Assembly (NCBI GenBank): GCA_964442015.1
Contig: CAYTYA010000016.1
Location: 1-31,865, forward strand
DNA length: 31,865 nt
Direction of reading: 5' to 3'
From: GCA-002701945 sp964442015
Lineage (GTDB): Bacteria > Fidelibacterota > Marinisomatia > Marinisomatales > TCS55
Positions within the stretch are counted from its first letter, which is position 1. Every line of letters begins with the position of its first letter. Both the position numbers and the translations under genes were made by a program. The notes below the pieces were generated by a model. That model was not told the DNA's origin and did no database searches. It worked only from the letters and a program-made list of their open reading frames with translations. Below are positions 16,775 to 24,643 of the stretch, one piece after another.

Positions 16775-17506
16775 TTAATCTCTTTTATTTATAAGGGATT
16801 TAACTCTCCATGGAGTAAAACAAATCGTCCCTAGTGAAATATGATTAGCGCCTAATGCTAGATAATCATTAACGTGTTGATACTTTTCCACACCACCTCC
16901 TGCTATAATTTCGATTGATTCTCCCCAATTATCTCGAATGTTACTTATCATTTTGTTAACATAAGGGCGTAAAGTTTTTCCAGACAATCCTCCTTCTTCA
17001 ACTGGTAATGTATTACAACAATGAATTTGTTTAAAACCCATTTCTTCAATAAGAAATTTCAACTCGTCAATAGTAGTTAATGGAGATACTTTTACTATGC
17101 AAAATTCTCTTTTAGATGAATTCGTAAATAAACTAGTGTCATCCCATGATAATTTGCTATCATTCTCAATATTTGGACAACTTAGGTTAATTTCTAGAGA
17201 TTGCTCATCAGATACTATTTCAGCAATCTTTTTAAAATCTCCCGACTCTAGTTCACCAATAGAAAGAATTTCATTTAAAGCAGTTTTTTTAACGCCAACT
17301 AAAATTCCTGGATTTGGCAAACCAAGTTTATTTGTCCATCCTTGATAGGTTCGGTTATAACGAAGAGTAGTTCCAATCTTCCATAATCTTTTTACCAAAC
17401 CTCCTCTAGATTTCATTGTCCAAGTACCTGTTACAGGATAAACATTCGAATATGATTTATACTTTAAATAATTACCAAATGGTGCAGCTATAAAATATTT
17501 CATCAT
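16775..17506 (-). CDS. short dihydroorotate dehydrogenase-like flavoprotein
   Basis: 243 residues of the FMN-binding TIM-barrel DHODH family. Visible blocks are NKLGLPNPGILVGVKK, EINLSCPNIE with the class 1 catalytic cysteine context, CIVKVSPLTT, EEGGLSGKTLRPYV, EIIAGGGVEKYQHVNDYLA and LGANHISLGTICFTP. The family is usually 300 or more residues. Here the N-terminal part is compressed, starting MMKYFIAAPFGNYLKYKS, and an in-frame TAA about 25 nt upstream excludes a longer product. No second subunit (pyrK) and no other pyrimidine gene is near. Oxidation of dihydroorotate is plausible but a related reaction cannot be excluded. It sits between two envelope lipoprotein genes. Confidence 0.78.
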   Translation of the reverse strand: MMKYFIAAPFGNYLKYKSYSNVYPVTGTWTMKSRGGLVKRLWKIGTTLRYNRTYQGWTNKLGLPNPGILVGVKKTALNEILSIGELESGDFKKIAEIVSDEQSLEINLSCPNIENDSKLSWDDTSLFTNSSKREFCIVKVSPLTTIDELKFLIEEMGFKQIHCCNTLPVEEGGLSGKTLRPYVNKMISNIRDNWGESIEIIAGGGVEKYQHVNDYLALGANHISLGTICFTPWRVKSLINKRD

Positions 17507-17543
17507 AAATACAGGATATAAAGTACTACTTTAATTGTCCACC

Positions 17544-19349
17544 TTATTCATTAGTCGAATCAATAGTCGCATTGTTATTAAATGAACTAGAAGTATCAAC
17601 AACTTCGCTTGCTTTCAATGAATCCACTTCTTTTAAAATTGATACAGTGTTTTTTAATTCATGATATCGATTAGCAGTAGCCAAAGCTTGTTCGCTTTCA
17701 GGTTTATACTTCTGAAGCCAATCATAATAGAAAAGAGCGCTATCAGCTATAGAGAAAAAACGATCATACTTAACAGCAAGATACATTGCAGAACGCGCAG
17801 ATACGTCACTTTCTCTATCTTGTTGAAGAATTGTTCTAAATATGCCTAATGCATCTATTGGTTTATTCTGCCATTCAATTTCACCTTTACGAAATAATTG
17901 ATTTGATGAACCATCTATATCAGGCATATCATAACGCATACGCAAAAATTCTGCATATTCAGACCTTGGAAATTGACTTAATAGCGAATCTCGTAATAAA
18001 ATCGCTAAAGTTGTATCATCTTGCTGATGAGCAATATAAGAAGAGGTGAATAATGATTTACTATATTGAGATGTTCTTGGTAAGCTATCAACAATCATTA
18101 AAAAATTGATAATTGCATCGCTTGGTCGATTAAAGTGAAATGCCTCCAATTCGGCCAGATTATAATAGTGATTCGCCAAAGATTCATAATTCACTTGAGA
18201 ATCAACATTGTTAGATTTAACAATAAATATTGAATCAGAATTAGTCGTGTCATTATTTACTTCTGTCAATATTTCTTTACTTAATTCAGTTATTGATGAT
18301 TTAGAATCATTATATGACTTGATTTGTTTTACACGAAGATTAGCTGTAGGCGTATACTGTGATTTACGAAATTCACGCGTAACCTGACTATATTGCTTTT
18401 CTGCATCATCTAAATCCCAATTTTCATTAATTGCAATTTCTCCCAACATATAATATGCTTCAGCAGAAGTTTCTGTTCTTGGATATTCTGCGATAATAGA
18501 TTCTAATCTATTTTTTGCTAAGGTATGATCCCCTTTCATTTGATAAAGCTGTACTAATTCTAATTCCAAACTTCCATGAATTCTATCAAAGCGATCATCA
18601 ATCAGTATTGTTTTAATTTCAGACATTACTATATCCCAATTACCTAACAGTCGATGTATGCGAACAATCTGTAGTTTTGCTTCTTCAATCCTTTTTTTAG
18701 AAGTTGTATATCGTATAAGGTTTTTATTAGCCTGTAATGCTAGATCATAATCTTCTTTGTTAAATGCTAGTAGCGCAATACGATAATATATTTGCCCTCT
18801 CTGCTCAGTGTCAGTTGTTAGTTCTGCACCTTTTAACAAATTATCAAGGGCAGCAGAATCCGAGTTTAATTCAAGTTGAATTTCTGCAATTGATAAATAT
18901 ACTATGGACTTCTGATCCGAGATTAACTGAAGATCTATAATTTCATTTAGATCCTCTAACGCAGCTTGTGATTTCCCTTGTCTCCATTTTACCATAGCCT
19001 TCCAAAAACTGCTTTCAAAAGGAAATTCACTTCCAAATTCATCATCAAATTGTTGAAATATTGCTTCTGCTAAACGGAACTCTTGCCTATAGAAATGGGA
19101 TTTTCCGATTAATAGAATAGCATCCTTCCTATAATTTGATTCAGGAAATTCATCAATAACTCTCTTTGATTTTTCAATAACCTTTGAATAATCATCAATA
19201 GCAGATACGGGAATCGATTCTCCTGCTTTTTCTAATCGGATCTTTTCTGCCTTCTTAAAATATTGTTCAGCATTATAAAATGTATTGAAGTATGCACAAG
19301 AAAAGGTGCAAATAAGCATTAAAAATATCAGGTAGTTTTTATATTTCAA
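17544..19349 (-). CDS. TPR-repeat lipoprotein
   Basis: 601 residues. The signal peptide ends in a lipobox at C18 (MLICTFSC), so the protein is probably anchored in the outer membrane. The rest is a chain of TPR helix pairs: AILLIGKSHFYRQEFRLAEA, IYYRIALLAFNKEDYDLALQ, ELVQLYQMKGDHTLAKNRLE, ETSAEAYYMLGEIAINENWD. A central polar insert (about 345-385) and a second TPR group follow. The N-terminal YFNTFYNAEQYFKKAEKIR resembles BamD/YfiO-type scaffolds. The TTG start at 19349 is preceded by GGA at 6-nt spacing. Role: probably a protein-protein scaffold in envelope assembly. Confidence 0.85.
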   Translation of the reverse strand: MKYKNYLIFLMLICTFSCAYFNTFYNAEQYFKKAEKIRLEKAGESIPVSAIDDYSKVIEKSKRVIDEFPESNYRKDAILLIGKSHFYRQEFRLAEAIFQQFDDEFGSEFPFESSFWKAMVKWRQGKSQAALEDLNEIIDLQLISDQKSIVYLSIAEIQLELNSDSAALDNLLKGAELTTDTEQRGQIYYRIALLAFNKEDYDLALQANKNLIRYTTSKKRIEEAKLQIVRIHRLLGNWDIVMSEIKTILIDDRFDRIHGSLELELVQLYQMKGDHTLAKNRLESIIAEYPRTETSAEAYYMLGEIAINENWDLDDAEKQYSQVTREFRKSQYTPTANLRVKQIKSYNDSKSSITELSKEILTEVNNDTTNSDSIFIVKSNNVDSQVNYESLANHYYNLAELEAFHFNRPSDAIINFLMIVDSLPRTSQYSKSLFTSSYIAHQQDDTTLAILLRDSLLSQFPRSEYAEFLRMRYDMPDIDGSSNQLFRKGEIEWQNKPIDALGIFRTILQQDRESDVSARSAMYLAVKYDRFFSIADSALFYYDWLQKYKPESEQALATANRYHELKNTVSILKEVDSLKASEVVDTSSSFNNNATIDSTNE

Positions 19350-19449
19350 ATTAATTCCAACATAATCTGATGGAAAATTCTAATTACTATATGGTAAATA
19401 CAACCAATTAACTTGTTGAATCAAGAGTGTTCTAAGAATAATTTGGAGC

Positions 19450-19895
19450 ATGCATTTTGCAAAATTATGTTTGATTTATGCTTCAATATCATTTGTTTAT
19501 GCCCAAGAAGTTGATACAGTAAGCTCTGGATTTGCAGTATACACAGGATTTNNNNNNNNNNAGATATAAAAGCAGATAGTTTGGGTGTCCCCCTTTTTAT
19601 TGATGGAGTTTTTATTGGTGAAACACCAATAATAGACCCAATTCCTGTTTTACCTGGATTCCATGAAGTGAGTTATTTACCGCCTGAAGAAACAGAGCGA
19701 GTAAGAGATCATATCATGTTTTCAGATGCAGTAAAACGAATTTATGTACCTCCAGGAGCAGTAAAACAAGTATTTTTATATTACCAAAATCAATATAGTT
19801 ACCTAAAGGCAGCAAGAGCTCAAGCTCGTGTAGTTAGATATGTTGGAATTGCCTTCATTATTTTTGTAATGGAATTGATTTGGCTATCTATTTAA
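19450..19895 (+). CDS. secreted PEGA-like protein, interrupted by an assembly gap
   Basis: Two pieces flank the N run at 19552-19561. The first (ATG at 19450) reads MHFAKLCLIYASISFVYAQE, a signal peptide with likely cleavage after VYA, then VDTVSSGFAVYTGF. The second (from 19563) reads DIKADSLGVPLFIDGVFIGE, then TPIIDPIPVLPGFHEVSYLP, the surface-turn pattern of PEGA domains. It ends with a membrane helix (YVGIAFIIFVMELIWLSI). The two pieces are in different frames across exactly 10 Ns, so the true gap is probably not 10 bases (11 or 8, plus multiples of 3, would restore frame). Joining the two pieces is inference. It is divergent from the TPR lipoprotein gene. Confidence 0.7.
19552..19561. 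other. assembly gap (10 Ns)
   Basis: Ten undetermined bases inside a coding region, of the kind inserted by scaffolding software. Reading frames on the two sides do not agree if the length is taken literally. Confidence 0.95.
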
Positions 19896-19946
19896 ATGCG
19901 CAAATAAGATTATTGTAGCTTAACATAATATCAGTAAATTTATAGT

Positions 19947-20144
19947 ATGAATGGACACCATACACCTGATCCAGCATTAAAATTCAGACCTGATTATACA
20001 TGGCCTAATAAAGGGACAGAACGTAACTGTCCGCAATGTGAGTCAGCAATGCAATTAAACGAAAATAACCCGGCCTATTACGGAAAGCCTTGGTGGTGCC
20101 CTCAATGCCAATTTCAGTTTTCTGAAGAAGAATTAAATAAATAA
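19947..20144 (+). CDS. small zinc-ribbon protein
   Basis: 65 residues with two CxxC pairs, C28-P-Q-C31 and C51-P-Q-C54, spaced like a zinc ribbon. The N-terminal MNGHHTPDPALKFRPDYTWP has no hydrophobic segment. Probably a cytoplasmic metal-binding protein; partner and function are unknown. It converges with the DUF1232 gene with 8 nt between the stops. Confidence 0.72.
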   Translation: MNGHHTPDPALKFRPDYTWPNKGTERNCPQCESAMQLNENNPAYYGKPWWCPQCQFQFSEEELNK

Positions 20145-20152
20145 ATTAATAA

Positions 20153-20539
20153 TTATGCTTTGATGATATTTATATTATCATCAATAATATCATCTAGAAT
20201 CCATCGCACAACTGCAGCATCATCAATAAAACCCAAATTAGGAATACTATCAGGAATATCATCGTCTGGATCAACAAAGTATTGTAATGCAAAAAGGATT
20301 TTTTGTTTTAGTTCTTTACTTTGAATTGGATAAACAGAAATAAACTGATAAAGTTTTGCAACATCATTGACTAATTGCAACTGTGCATCATCTAGATGTG
20401 GCGAGCTAATTAACACTTCTAACTTTTCTGGTATTAATTGCATAATCGAATTTTCAATATTTACATCAATTGCTTCGATTTCTTTTTTATAGCGATCTTT
20501 ATCTTTTTGCGTAAGTTGTATTTGATTTGGGGTTTCCAT
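20153..20539 (-). CDS. DUF1232 (YkvA-like) protein
   Basis: 128 residues. The C-terminal part (about 82-112) contains FALQYFVDPDDDIPDSIPNL then GFIDDAAVV, the DUF1232 core (usually Y-F-x-x-P-x-D-x-I-P-D with G-x-x-D-D). The N-terminal half is charged and helical. DUF1232 proteins have no established biochemical role and often carry membrane-associated helices; here the domain is only mildly hydrophobic. It is divergent from bolA, and its first codons overlap the candidate bolA promoter. Confidence 0.8.
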   Translation of the reverse strand: METPNQIQLTQKDKDRYKKEIEAIDVNIENSIMQLIPEKLEVLISSPHLDDAQLQLVNDVAKLYQFISVYPIQSKELKQKILFALQYFVDPDDDIPDSIPNLGFIDDAAVVRWILDDIIDDNINIIKA

Positions 20540-20550
20540 CGGTGTATAAT
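20522..20550 (+). promoter_or_regulatory. candidate promoter of bolA and the TerB-like gene
   Basis: TTGATT (20522-20527), a 17-bp spacer and TATAAT (20545-20550), a good sigma-70-type match, 32 nt before the bolA ATG. The -35 lies inside the start of the divergent DUF1232 gene. Confidence 0.6.
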
Positions 20551-20564
20551 TTACATAGTAAATT
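20548..20564. promoter_or_regulatory. inverted repeat over the bolA promoter start region
   Basis: AATTTAC, 3-nt spacer ATA, GTAAATT: perfect 7-bp arms. It overlaps the end of the -10 box and the expected transcript start, an operator-like position between two divergent genes. It is AT-rich, so chance is possible. Confidence 0.35.
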
Positions 20565-20582
20565 AAATTAATATTTATTTAA

Positions 20583-20855
20583 ATGAATTTAGATAATAAA
20601 ATTAAATCACGGTTAAATAAGGCAATGGAAATTGACTTTTTATCGATTAATAATGATACTAATAAACATATTAATCATAAAAATCATGATGGTGGAGCTC
20701 ATTTTAAACTTGAAATAGTATCCAGCTCATTCGAAGGATTGTCTTTACTGGATCAACATAAACTTGTTTATAAAGCATTAAATGATATGATAAAGAAAGA
20801 AATTCATGCGTTGGCATTAAAAACAATTCCAACAAGTGATTGGAAAAAGGAATAA
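20583..20855 (+). CDS. bolA: BolA family protein
   Basis: 90 residues of the BolA fold (class II KH-like). The family core is clear: GGAHFKLEIVSSSFEGLSLL, DQHKLVYKALNDMIKKEIHA, and LALKTIPTSDW. The H of HKLVY and the C-terminal HALALKT are conserved. BolA proteins pair with monothiol glutaredoxins in iron-sulfur handling, and some act in stress-related transcription. No glutaredoxin gene is adjacent. The TerB-like gene follows 2 nt after the stop. Confidence 0.88.
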   Translation: MNLDNKIKSRLNKAMEIDFLSINNDTNKHINHKNHDGGAHFKLEIVSSSFEGLSLLDQHKLVYKALNDMIKKEIHALALKTIPTSDWKKE

Positions 20856-20857
20856 TT

Positions 20858-21253
20858 ATGACAGTAAATAATCTCACACCTTTAGAACTAGTAACCCATT
20901 TGTTCTCTTGTTTACAAATTGCAGATAACCAAATAGATTGGGAAGAAAAAGAAGTTTGGGCAGATACATTAAGTGCTTTATTTCCTGATCACACACCAGA
21001 TCGAGCACAAGAAATATTACAAAGCGCATATCAAACAATTCTTCCTATGGATAATTTTGGTCGTAAAAATCATCTAATTGCTATATGTAAACAATTGAAA
21101 GATCACTATAGCAATGAACAGCTTCAAAATGAATTAGCACCAAAAATCACAGAATTAATTGATGCAGATGGTATGGTGCTTTCTGCTGAAGTAGACTCTG
21201 CTGCTCTAGTTGCAGATGAATTAGGAATTACAATTGATATTTCTGAAGATTAA
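20858..21253 (+). CDS. TerB-like acidic protein
   Basis: 131 residues. LFSCLQIADNQIDWEEKEVW resembles the first helical pair of TerB (tellurite resistance B, metal-binding helical fold), with D and E residues in the usual places, and ELIDADGMVLSAEVDSAALV looks like a second, related pair. The start at 20858 is chosen because AAGGA lies 6 nt before it; an in-frame ATG at 20840 lies inside bolA and lacks a site. No other ter genes are present, so tellurite resistance should not be inferred. Confidence 0.7.
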   Translation: MTVNNLTPLELVTHLFSCLQIADNQIDWEEKEVWADTLSALFPDHTPDRAQEILQSAYQTILPMDNFGRKNHLIAICKQLKDHYSNEQLQNELAPKITELIDADGMVLSAEVDSAALVADELGITIDISED

Positions 21254-21265
21254 TTAATAAAAATA

Positions 21266-21679
21266 TTACTGAATATCATGCCAATGCCCATGCTCAGGGG
21301 ACCATACTTTTCCTGGCGGTGCTTCTCCAGCAGGTTGCTGTTGAAGGCTATTGTTTGTAGGTGAAGTAGTTGGGGAAACATTTGTATTAATATCATGCCA
21401 ATGCCCATGCTCAGGGGACCATACTTTTCCTGGCGGTGCTTCTCCAGCAGGTTGCTGATTACCTGCATTTCCAACTGCTCTACTAGGTGATGGAGCAAGA
21501 TTTGTGGTTGTTGATGTACTAGAATCAGATAGAATAAAAAAGAAAAGGAAAAATATTGCACCAATTATAGCAATTATCATCCATTGTTGATTGAATCCTT
21601 TGTCTAATTTTCCATGACAAACTTTATATTTTTTTCCACTACCACAATCACAAGGTTCATTTCTTTTTATTTTTTTCAT
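21266..21679 (-). CDS. SEC-C motif membrane protein with duplicated C-terminal motif
   Basis: 137 residues. The N-terminal SEC-C zinc motif RNEPCDCGSGKKYKVCHG carries C10, C12, C21 and H22. One membrane segment follows (about 33-50, MIIAIIGAIFFLFFFIL), then a Ser/Thr/Pro/Asn-rich linker. Two copies of QQPAGEAPPGKVWSPEHG-HWHDI complete the protein, the last at the very C-terminus. The copies are identical at DNA level over 69 bp. The HGHWHD stretch could bind metal. SEC-C motifs are known from the SecA C-terminus; here the motif is on a separate small protein, so a link to secretion is only a guess. Confidence 0.8.
   Translation of the reverse strand: MKKIKRNEPCDCGSGKKYKVCHGKLDKGFNQQWMIIAIIGAIFFLFFFILSDSSTSTTTNLAPSPSRAVGNAGNQQPAGEAPPGKVWSPEHGHWHDINTNVSPTTSPTNNSLQQQPAGEAPPGKVWSPEHGHWHDIQ
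21272..21340. repeat. 69-bp direct repeat, copy 1
   Basis: Identical over all 69 bases to 21389-21457, and in the same reading frame of the SEC-C gene (period 117 bp, 39 codons). It encodes the C-terminal copy of the GKVWSPEHGHWHDI motif. Confidence 0.95.
21389..21457. repeat. 69-bp direct repeat, copy 2
   Basis: Second identical copy, encoding the inner GKVWSPEHGHWHDI motif. The 48 bp between copies encodes a low-complexity Asn/Thr/Ser/Pro linker. Confidence 0.95.
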
Positions 21680-21735
21680 ATGCTACAAACTTAACTTAAA
21701 TAATATATATAATATATCTTTCATTTTGTTACTAA

Positions 21736-22083
21736 TTAAAAATGTCCATTGAATTCATCAGCAGGGTACTTTTTTGCATTTTTTTTCATTTTATTTATTA
21801 ACGCTTCGCTGATATCAATTTTATTTGTATTACAAAAAGCCAATACATATATAAAAATATCGGCAATTTCATCTAGTGCTTCCTCTCTTATTTCACCAGA
21901 TTTCATAACTTTCTTTGCTTGCTCTAAATCAAGCCATTGAAATAACTCCATTAATTCTGATACTTCAATAGATAATGCCATAGCAAGATTCTTTGGACTA
22001 TGGAATTTTTTCCAATCACGTTCATCAACAAATGAATCTACCAATTTCTTTAAATCTGTAATTGTTGTTTTATTATCTGCCAT
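21736..22083 (-). CDS. MazG-like nucleotide pyrophosphohydrolase
   Basis: 115 residues of the all-alpha MazG/dCTPase (RS21-C6-like) type. The metal-binding helices show EVSELMELFQWLD and EEALDEIADIFIYVLAFC, with the E-x-x-E and E-x-x-D patterns, and the C-terminal KMKKNAKKYPADEF is typical. Such enzymes hydrolyse non-canonical or excess (d)NTPs to monophosphates, acting as house-cleaning enzymes. The exact substrate is not readable. The size fits a single-domain family member. Confidence 0.87.
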   Translation of the reverse strand: MADNKTTITDLKKLVDSFVDERDWKKFHSPKNLAMALSIEVSELMELFQWLDLEQAKKVMKSGEIREEALDEIADIFIYVLAFCNTNKIDISEALINKMKKNAKKYPADEFNGHF

Positions 22084-22112
22084 TTTTCAAACTTTTAAAT
22101 ATAATGATAAAA

Positions 22113-22793
22113 TTAAATAGGTTTATTAATATTCACCGAACAAGTTTTACGCCATTTTTTATAAAATTTTGCAAATTTCCACCAACCCCAAAGTGTATCT
22201 TTTTGCATCGCTGAAAATATTGCTCTTTGATACTCAATGGATTGAGCAGGAGTCATACGATATATTCTCCTTGGTGATCCATGCAAACCTTTTAATACAA
22301 GCCACTGTCCTTTGACATATATTAAGGTATGGCTAGAGGCTTCTTTTCCAGATGGATTCAATAAATATACATGCGTTAAGTCTTCAACACCTGCTAATTT
22401 TCTTCTCCAATTAACTGACAACACAGGAGTTTCTAGCGTAACTCGTGTCATTGGCGTAAATAAAACATCTAATATTCTCCATGATTCATTTTCACTAATT
22501 TTACCATCCTCAGAATGTCTTACCATATTTTCAATATTCTCAACTTGTAAGGGTACTATAAAATCAACTTTGTCTTTAATTATTCCTTCTTCAAAAATAA
22601 AAGCATCTCCCGTATGATGGATTGTAAAACTCTCTCCAGTTTCATCAATTACTACACCTAAATGATTAAAAATCCCATTAAAGTAACTTATTAACTCTGG
22701 AGTCTGGAGAATACTCTCCCATGTTTTAAGAGAAGATGAACCTTGACCAAATAAGAATTGAAATAATATTAAAAATTGAAAAAATTTGTACAT
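22113..22793 (-). CDS. secreted protein of unknown function
   Basis: 226 residues. A signal peptide (about 1-17, YKFFQFLILFQFLFGQ) without a lipobox cysteine predicts export to the periplasm. The mature part starts GSSSLKTWESILQTPELISY and continues with FNHLGVVIDETGESFTIHHT, then strand-rich stretches (VDFIVPLQVENIE, TRVTLETPVLSVN) and a Trp/Lys-rich tail (WGWWKFAKFYKKWRK). The first part loosely recalls SCP2-like lipid-binding folds, but I cannot support this. It lies 13 nt after the methyltransferase gene and 29 nt before the MazG gene. Confidence 0.7.
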   Translation of the reverse strand: MYKFFQFLILFQFLFGQGSSSLKTWESILQTPELISYFNGIFNHLGVVIDETGESFTIHHTGDAFIFEEGIIKDKVDFIVPLQVENIENMVRHSEDGKISENESWRILDVLFTPMTRVTLETPVLSVNWRRKLAGVEDLTHVYLLNPSGKEASSHTLIYVKGQWLVLKGLHGSPRRIYRMTPAQSIEYQRAIFSAMQKDTLWGWWKFAKFYKKWRKTCSVNINKPI

Positions 22794-22806
22794 AATTATA
22801 ATATTA

Positions 22807-23415
22807 CTATGAATTTCCTTTTATCACTAAAGTTCCTTCAAAATCATTATTTGAATTAATTTGGGATAATTCCACATTATTAAAACCAGATTGTGTAAAA
22901 CATTTAAACCATTCTTTTTTACTTAACAAGGTCATCGTGGTATTTAAGCTCTCAGGCCAGGAATGAGAAATTATATTTTCTTTATAAAAGTCTACACCAA
23001 CTATTAATGTCCCATTCTTTTTTAACCAGAAATCATAAATATGCTTTAATAGTTTTGATGGGTTTTCAAAATAATATAAAACTTCCATGCTATGCACATA
23101 ATCAACTTTTTCTTTTGGCTTCCATTCCATAAGATCTGAACAAATATAGTTACCTATAGGATCTACCTTTTTCGCCTTGTTTATCATGTTTTTTGAACCA
23201 TCAACACCAACTGAATACGAACATAAATCATATAAATTTACTTTACGTATAGCCCAACCATTACCGCAGCCAGCGTCAATGAAGGAAAATTGCTTATTTG
23301 ATTTTCCAATAAGCATCTGAATCATTGAATCAACTGCTATAGAATGGTTTTTCTCCATTCCTTCATCTTTGCCGTTTAAGACCCAGCTATTAAAAACATC
23401 TATAGGGCTAATCAT
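22807..23415 (-). CDS. class I SAM-dependent methyltransferase
   Basis: 202 residues. Motif I is DAGCGNG (47-53), followed by the acidic SAM-ribose position in VGVDGSKNMINKAKKV, then the motif II/III region YICSDLMEW and VDYVHSMEVLYYF. A C-terminal strand pair ends in EGTLVIKG. The substrate cannot be read: small-molecule, lipid and quinone methylation are all possible. It is soluble with no signal peptide. Confidence 0.85.
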   Translation of the reverse strand: MISPIDVFNSWVLNGKDEGMEKNHSIAVDSMIQMLIGKSNKQFSFIDAGCGNGWAIRKVNLYDLCSYSVGVDGSKNMINKAKKVDPIGNYICSDLMEWKPKEKVDYVHSMEVLYYFENPSKLLKHIYDFWLKKNGTLIVGVDFYKENIISHSWPESLNTTMTLLSKKEWFKCFTQSGFNNVELSQINSNNDFEGTLVIKGNS

Positions 23416-23456
23416 TATAATATTGTTTTATTGATAGAGAAATTACACTTATTAAA

Positions 23457-24149
23457 CTATTGTAATAAAGAGGAGGAAGCCTTTTGAAAAATTCTATAAA
23501 CAATCTTACTATATGTTAATTCGCTTAAATGCAGTCCATCTGGTGCTATTAATTCAGGTTGATCCAACCCTAATACTGTAATATTCGTTATATCTTCAAA
23601 ATAAACATTCTTCTGTTCGCATACATTAGATGCAAATTCGTTATATTGATTAATCTCATTTGAAACTACTTCTGTATTTGAATAGAATTGTCCAAAAGGT
23701 GTAAAAGAATAATCTGGTATGGAAATTACAATTACCCGATTATGATCATTCTTAGCTAGAAAAATTGCTTTTTCCAATAGATAAGGAAACTCCTCTTGAT
23801 ATACTGCAAATGGAATTCCTTGAAATTGATTATTTACGCCAATAAGCAACGTAACCAAGTCAAAATCATTTGATGGACTAATTATAGATAATTGATCAAT
23901 TAAGTTAGTTGTAGTCCATCCAGTTTGAGCAATACTTAATAAGTTTATTTCTTCATTATGGAAAGTATATAATGTATCTAATAATTGCACTGGAAAAGCA
24001 CATGATTCACACACACCTTCACCATATGTATAGCTATCTCCTAATGCTAAGTATTTGTATTCAAATATTTGTGAAGACTCATTGTCGTCACAAGCATAAA
24101 ATAGTAAAATGAAAAAGTAAAGTATAATCGATGATATTGTAGGCTTCAT
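23457..24149 (-). CDS. SGNH/GDSL hydrolase lipoprotein
   Basis: 230 residues. The lipobox LFYAC (C20) predicts a lipid-anchored envelope protein. Catalytic blocks are GDSYTYGEG with nucleophile S39, LLIGVNNQ with the oxyanion Asn, and APDGLHLSE with the Asp-His pair. The family cleaves esters or acetyl groups on lipids, peptidoglycan or carbohydrates; specificity cannot be deduced. It lies 28 nt downstream of tRNA-Pro. Confidence 0.88.
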   Translation of the reverse strand: MKPTISSIILYFFILLFYACDDNESSQIFEYKYLALGDSYTYGEGVCESCAFPVQLLDTLYTFHNEEINLLSIAQTGWTTTNLIDQLSIISPSNDFDLVTLLIGVNNQFQGIPFAVYQEEFPYLLEKAIFLAKNDHNRVIVISIPDYSFTPFGQFYSNTEVVSNEINQYNEFASNVCEQKNVYFEDITNITVLGLDQPELIAPDGLHLSELTYSKIVYRIFQKASSSLLQ

Positions 24150-24175
24150 AATTGAAATATTACAAAGTTGTTATT

Positions 24176-24251
<76 letters not shown>

Positions 24252-24256
24252 AATTT

Positions 24257-24634
24257 TTACTTACGTAATAATTCCAGCAGCGTTTCTAATTCTTGTTTTA
24301 TTTTTACAAGTGTTTCTTTTTTTGCTGGTGCCGCTTTAGCAGGAGTTTCTTCATCAATCTTTTGTTCAATCTTAATATCTTCTCCATTTGATGCAATCTG
24401 AGTTCGAGCGCCTTCTATTGTAAACTTTTTATTATATAATAAATCCTTAATAAATAAAATAAGATCTACATCACTTTGACGATATGTTCGGTTACCAGCT
24501 CGATTTTTAGGTGGTTTTAACTGCTTAAATTCTGTTTCCCAATATCGTAAAACATATGCCTTAAGATCTGTCATCTTACTTACTTCACCTATTGAGTAAT
24601 ATAATTTTTTGATTTGTTTTGGGTCTGAGCTCAT
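24257..24634 (-). CDS. MerR family transcriptional regulator
   Basis: 125 residues. The winged-helix MerR domain spans about 10-77: YYSIGEVSKMTDLKAYVLRY, WETEFKQLKPPKNRAGNRTY, then RQSDVDLILFIKDLLYNKKF. An Ala/Lys/Glu-rich linker and a short coiled-coil helix (LVKIKQELETLLELLRK) complete it. There is no C-terminal ligand domain or metal-binding cysteine, so it belongs to the short MerR/HspR-like group whose effector is unknown. A strong candidate promoter with inverted repeats just upstream suggests autoregulation. Confidence 0.88.
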   Translation of the reverse strand: MSSDPKQIKKLYYSIGEVSKMTDLKAYVLRYWETEFKQLKPPKNRAGNRTYRQSDVDLILFIKDLLYNKKFTIEGARTQIASNGEDIKIEQKIDEETPAKAAPAKKETLVKIKQELETLLELLRK

Positions 24635-24643
24635 ATCCTTATA

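Noticed and set aside
20160..20184. 9-bp hairpin as terminator of the zinc-ribbon gene
   Set aside because: It lies in the coding end of the DUF1232 gene, is AT-rich, and no T-run follows on the plus strand.
20840..20857. Upstream ATG for the TerB-like protein
   Set aside because: It lies inside bolA without a Shine-Dalgarno, whereas AAGGA precedes the ATG at 20858 at good spacing.
20858..21253. Tellurite resistance function for the TerB-like gene
   Set aside because: No terC, terD or other ter genes are nearby and similarity is limited to the helical TerB-like fold.
21250..21564. 104-residue minus-strand reading frame overlapping the SEC-C gene
   Set aside because: It is a shifted frame of the duplicated region; the SEC-C frame has a recognisable motif, a signal of use and a good start.
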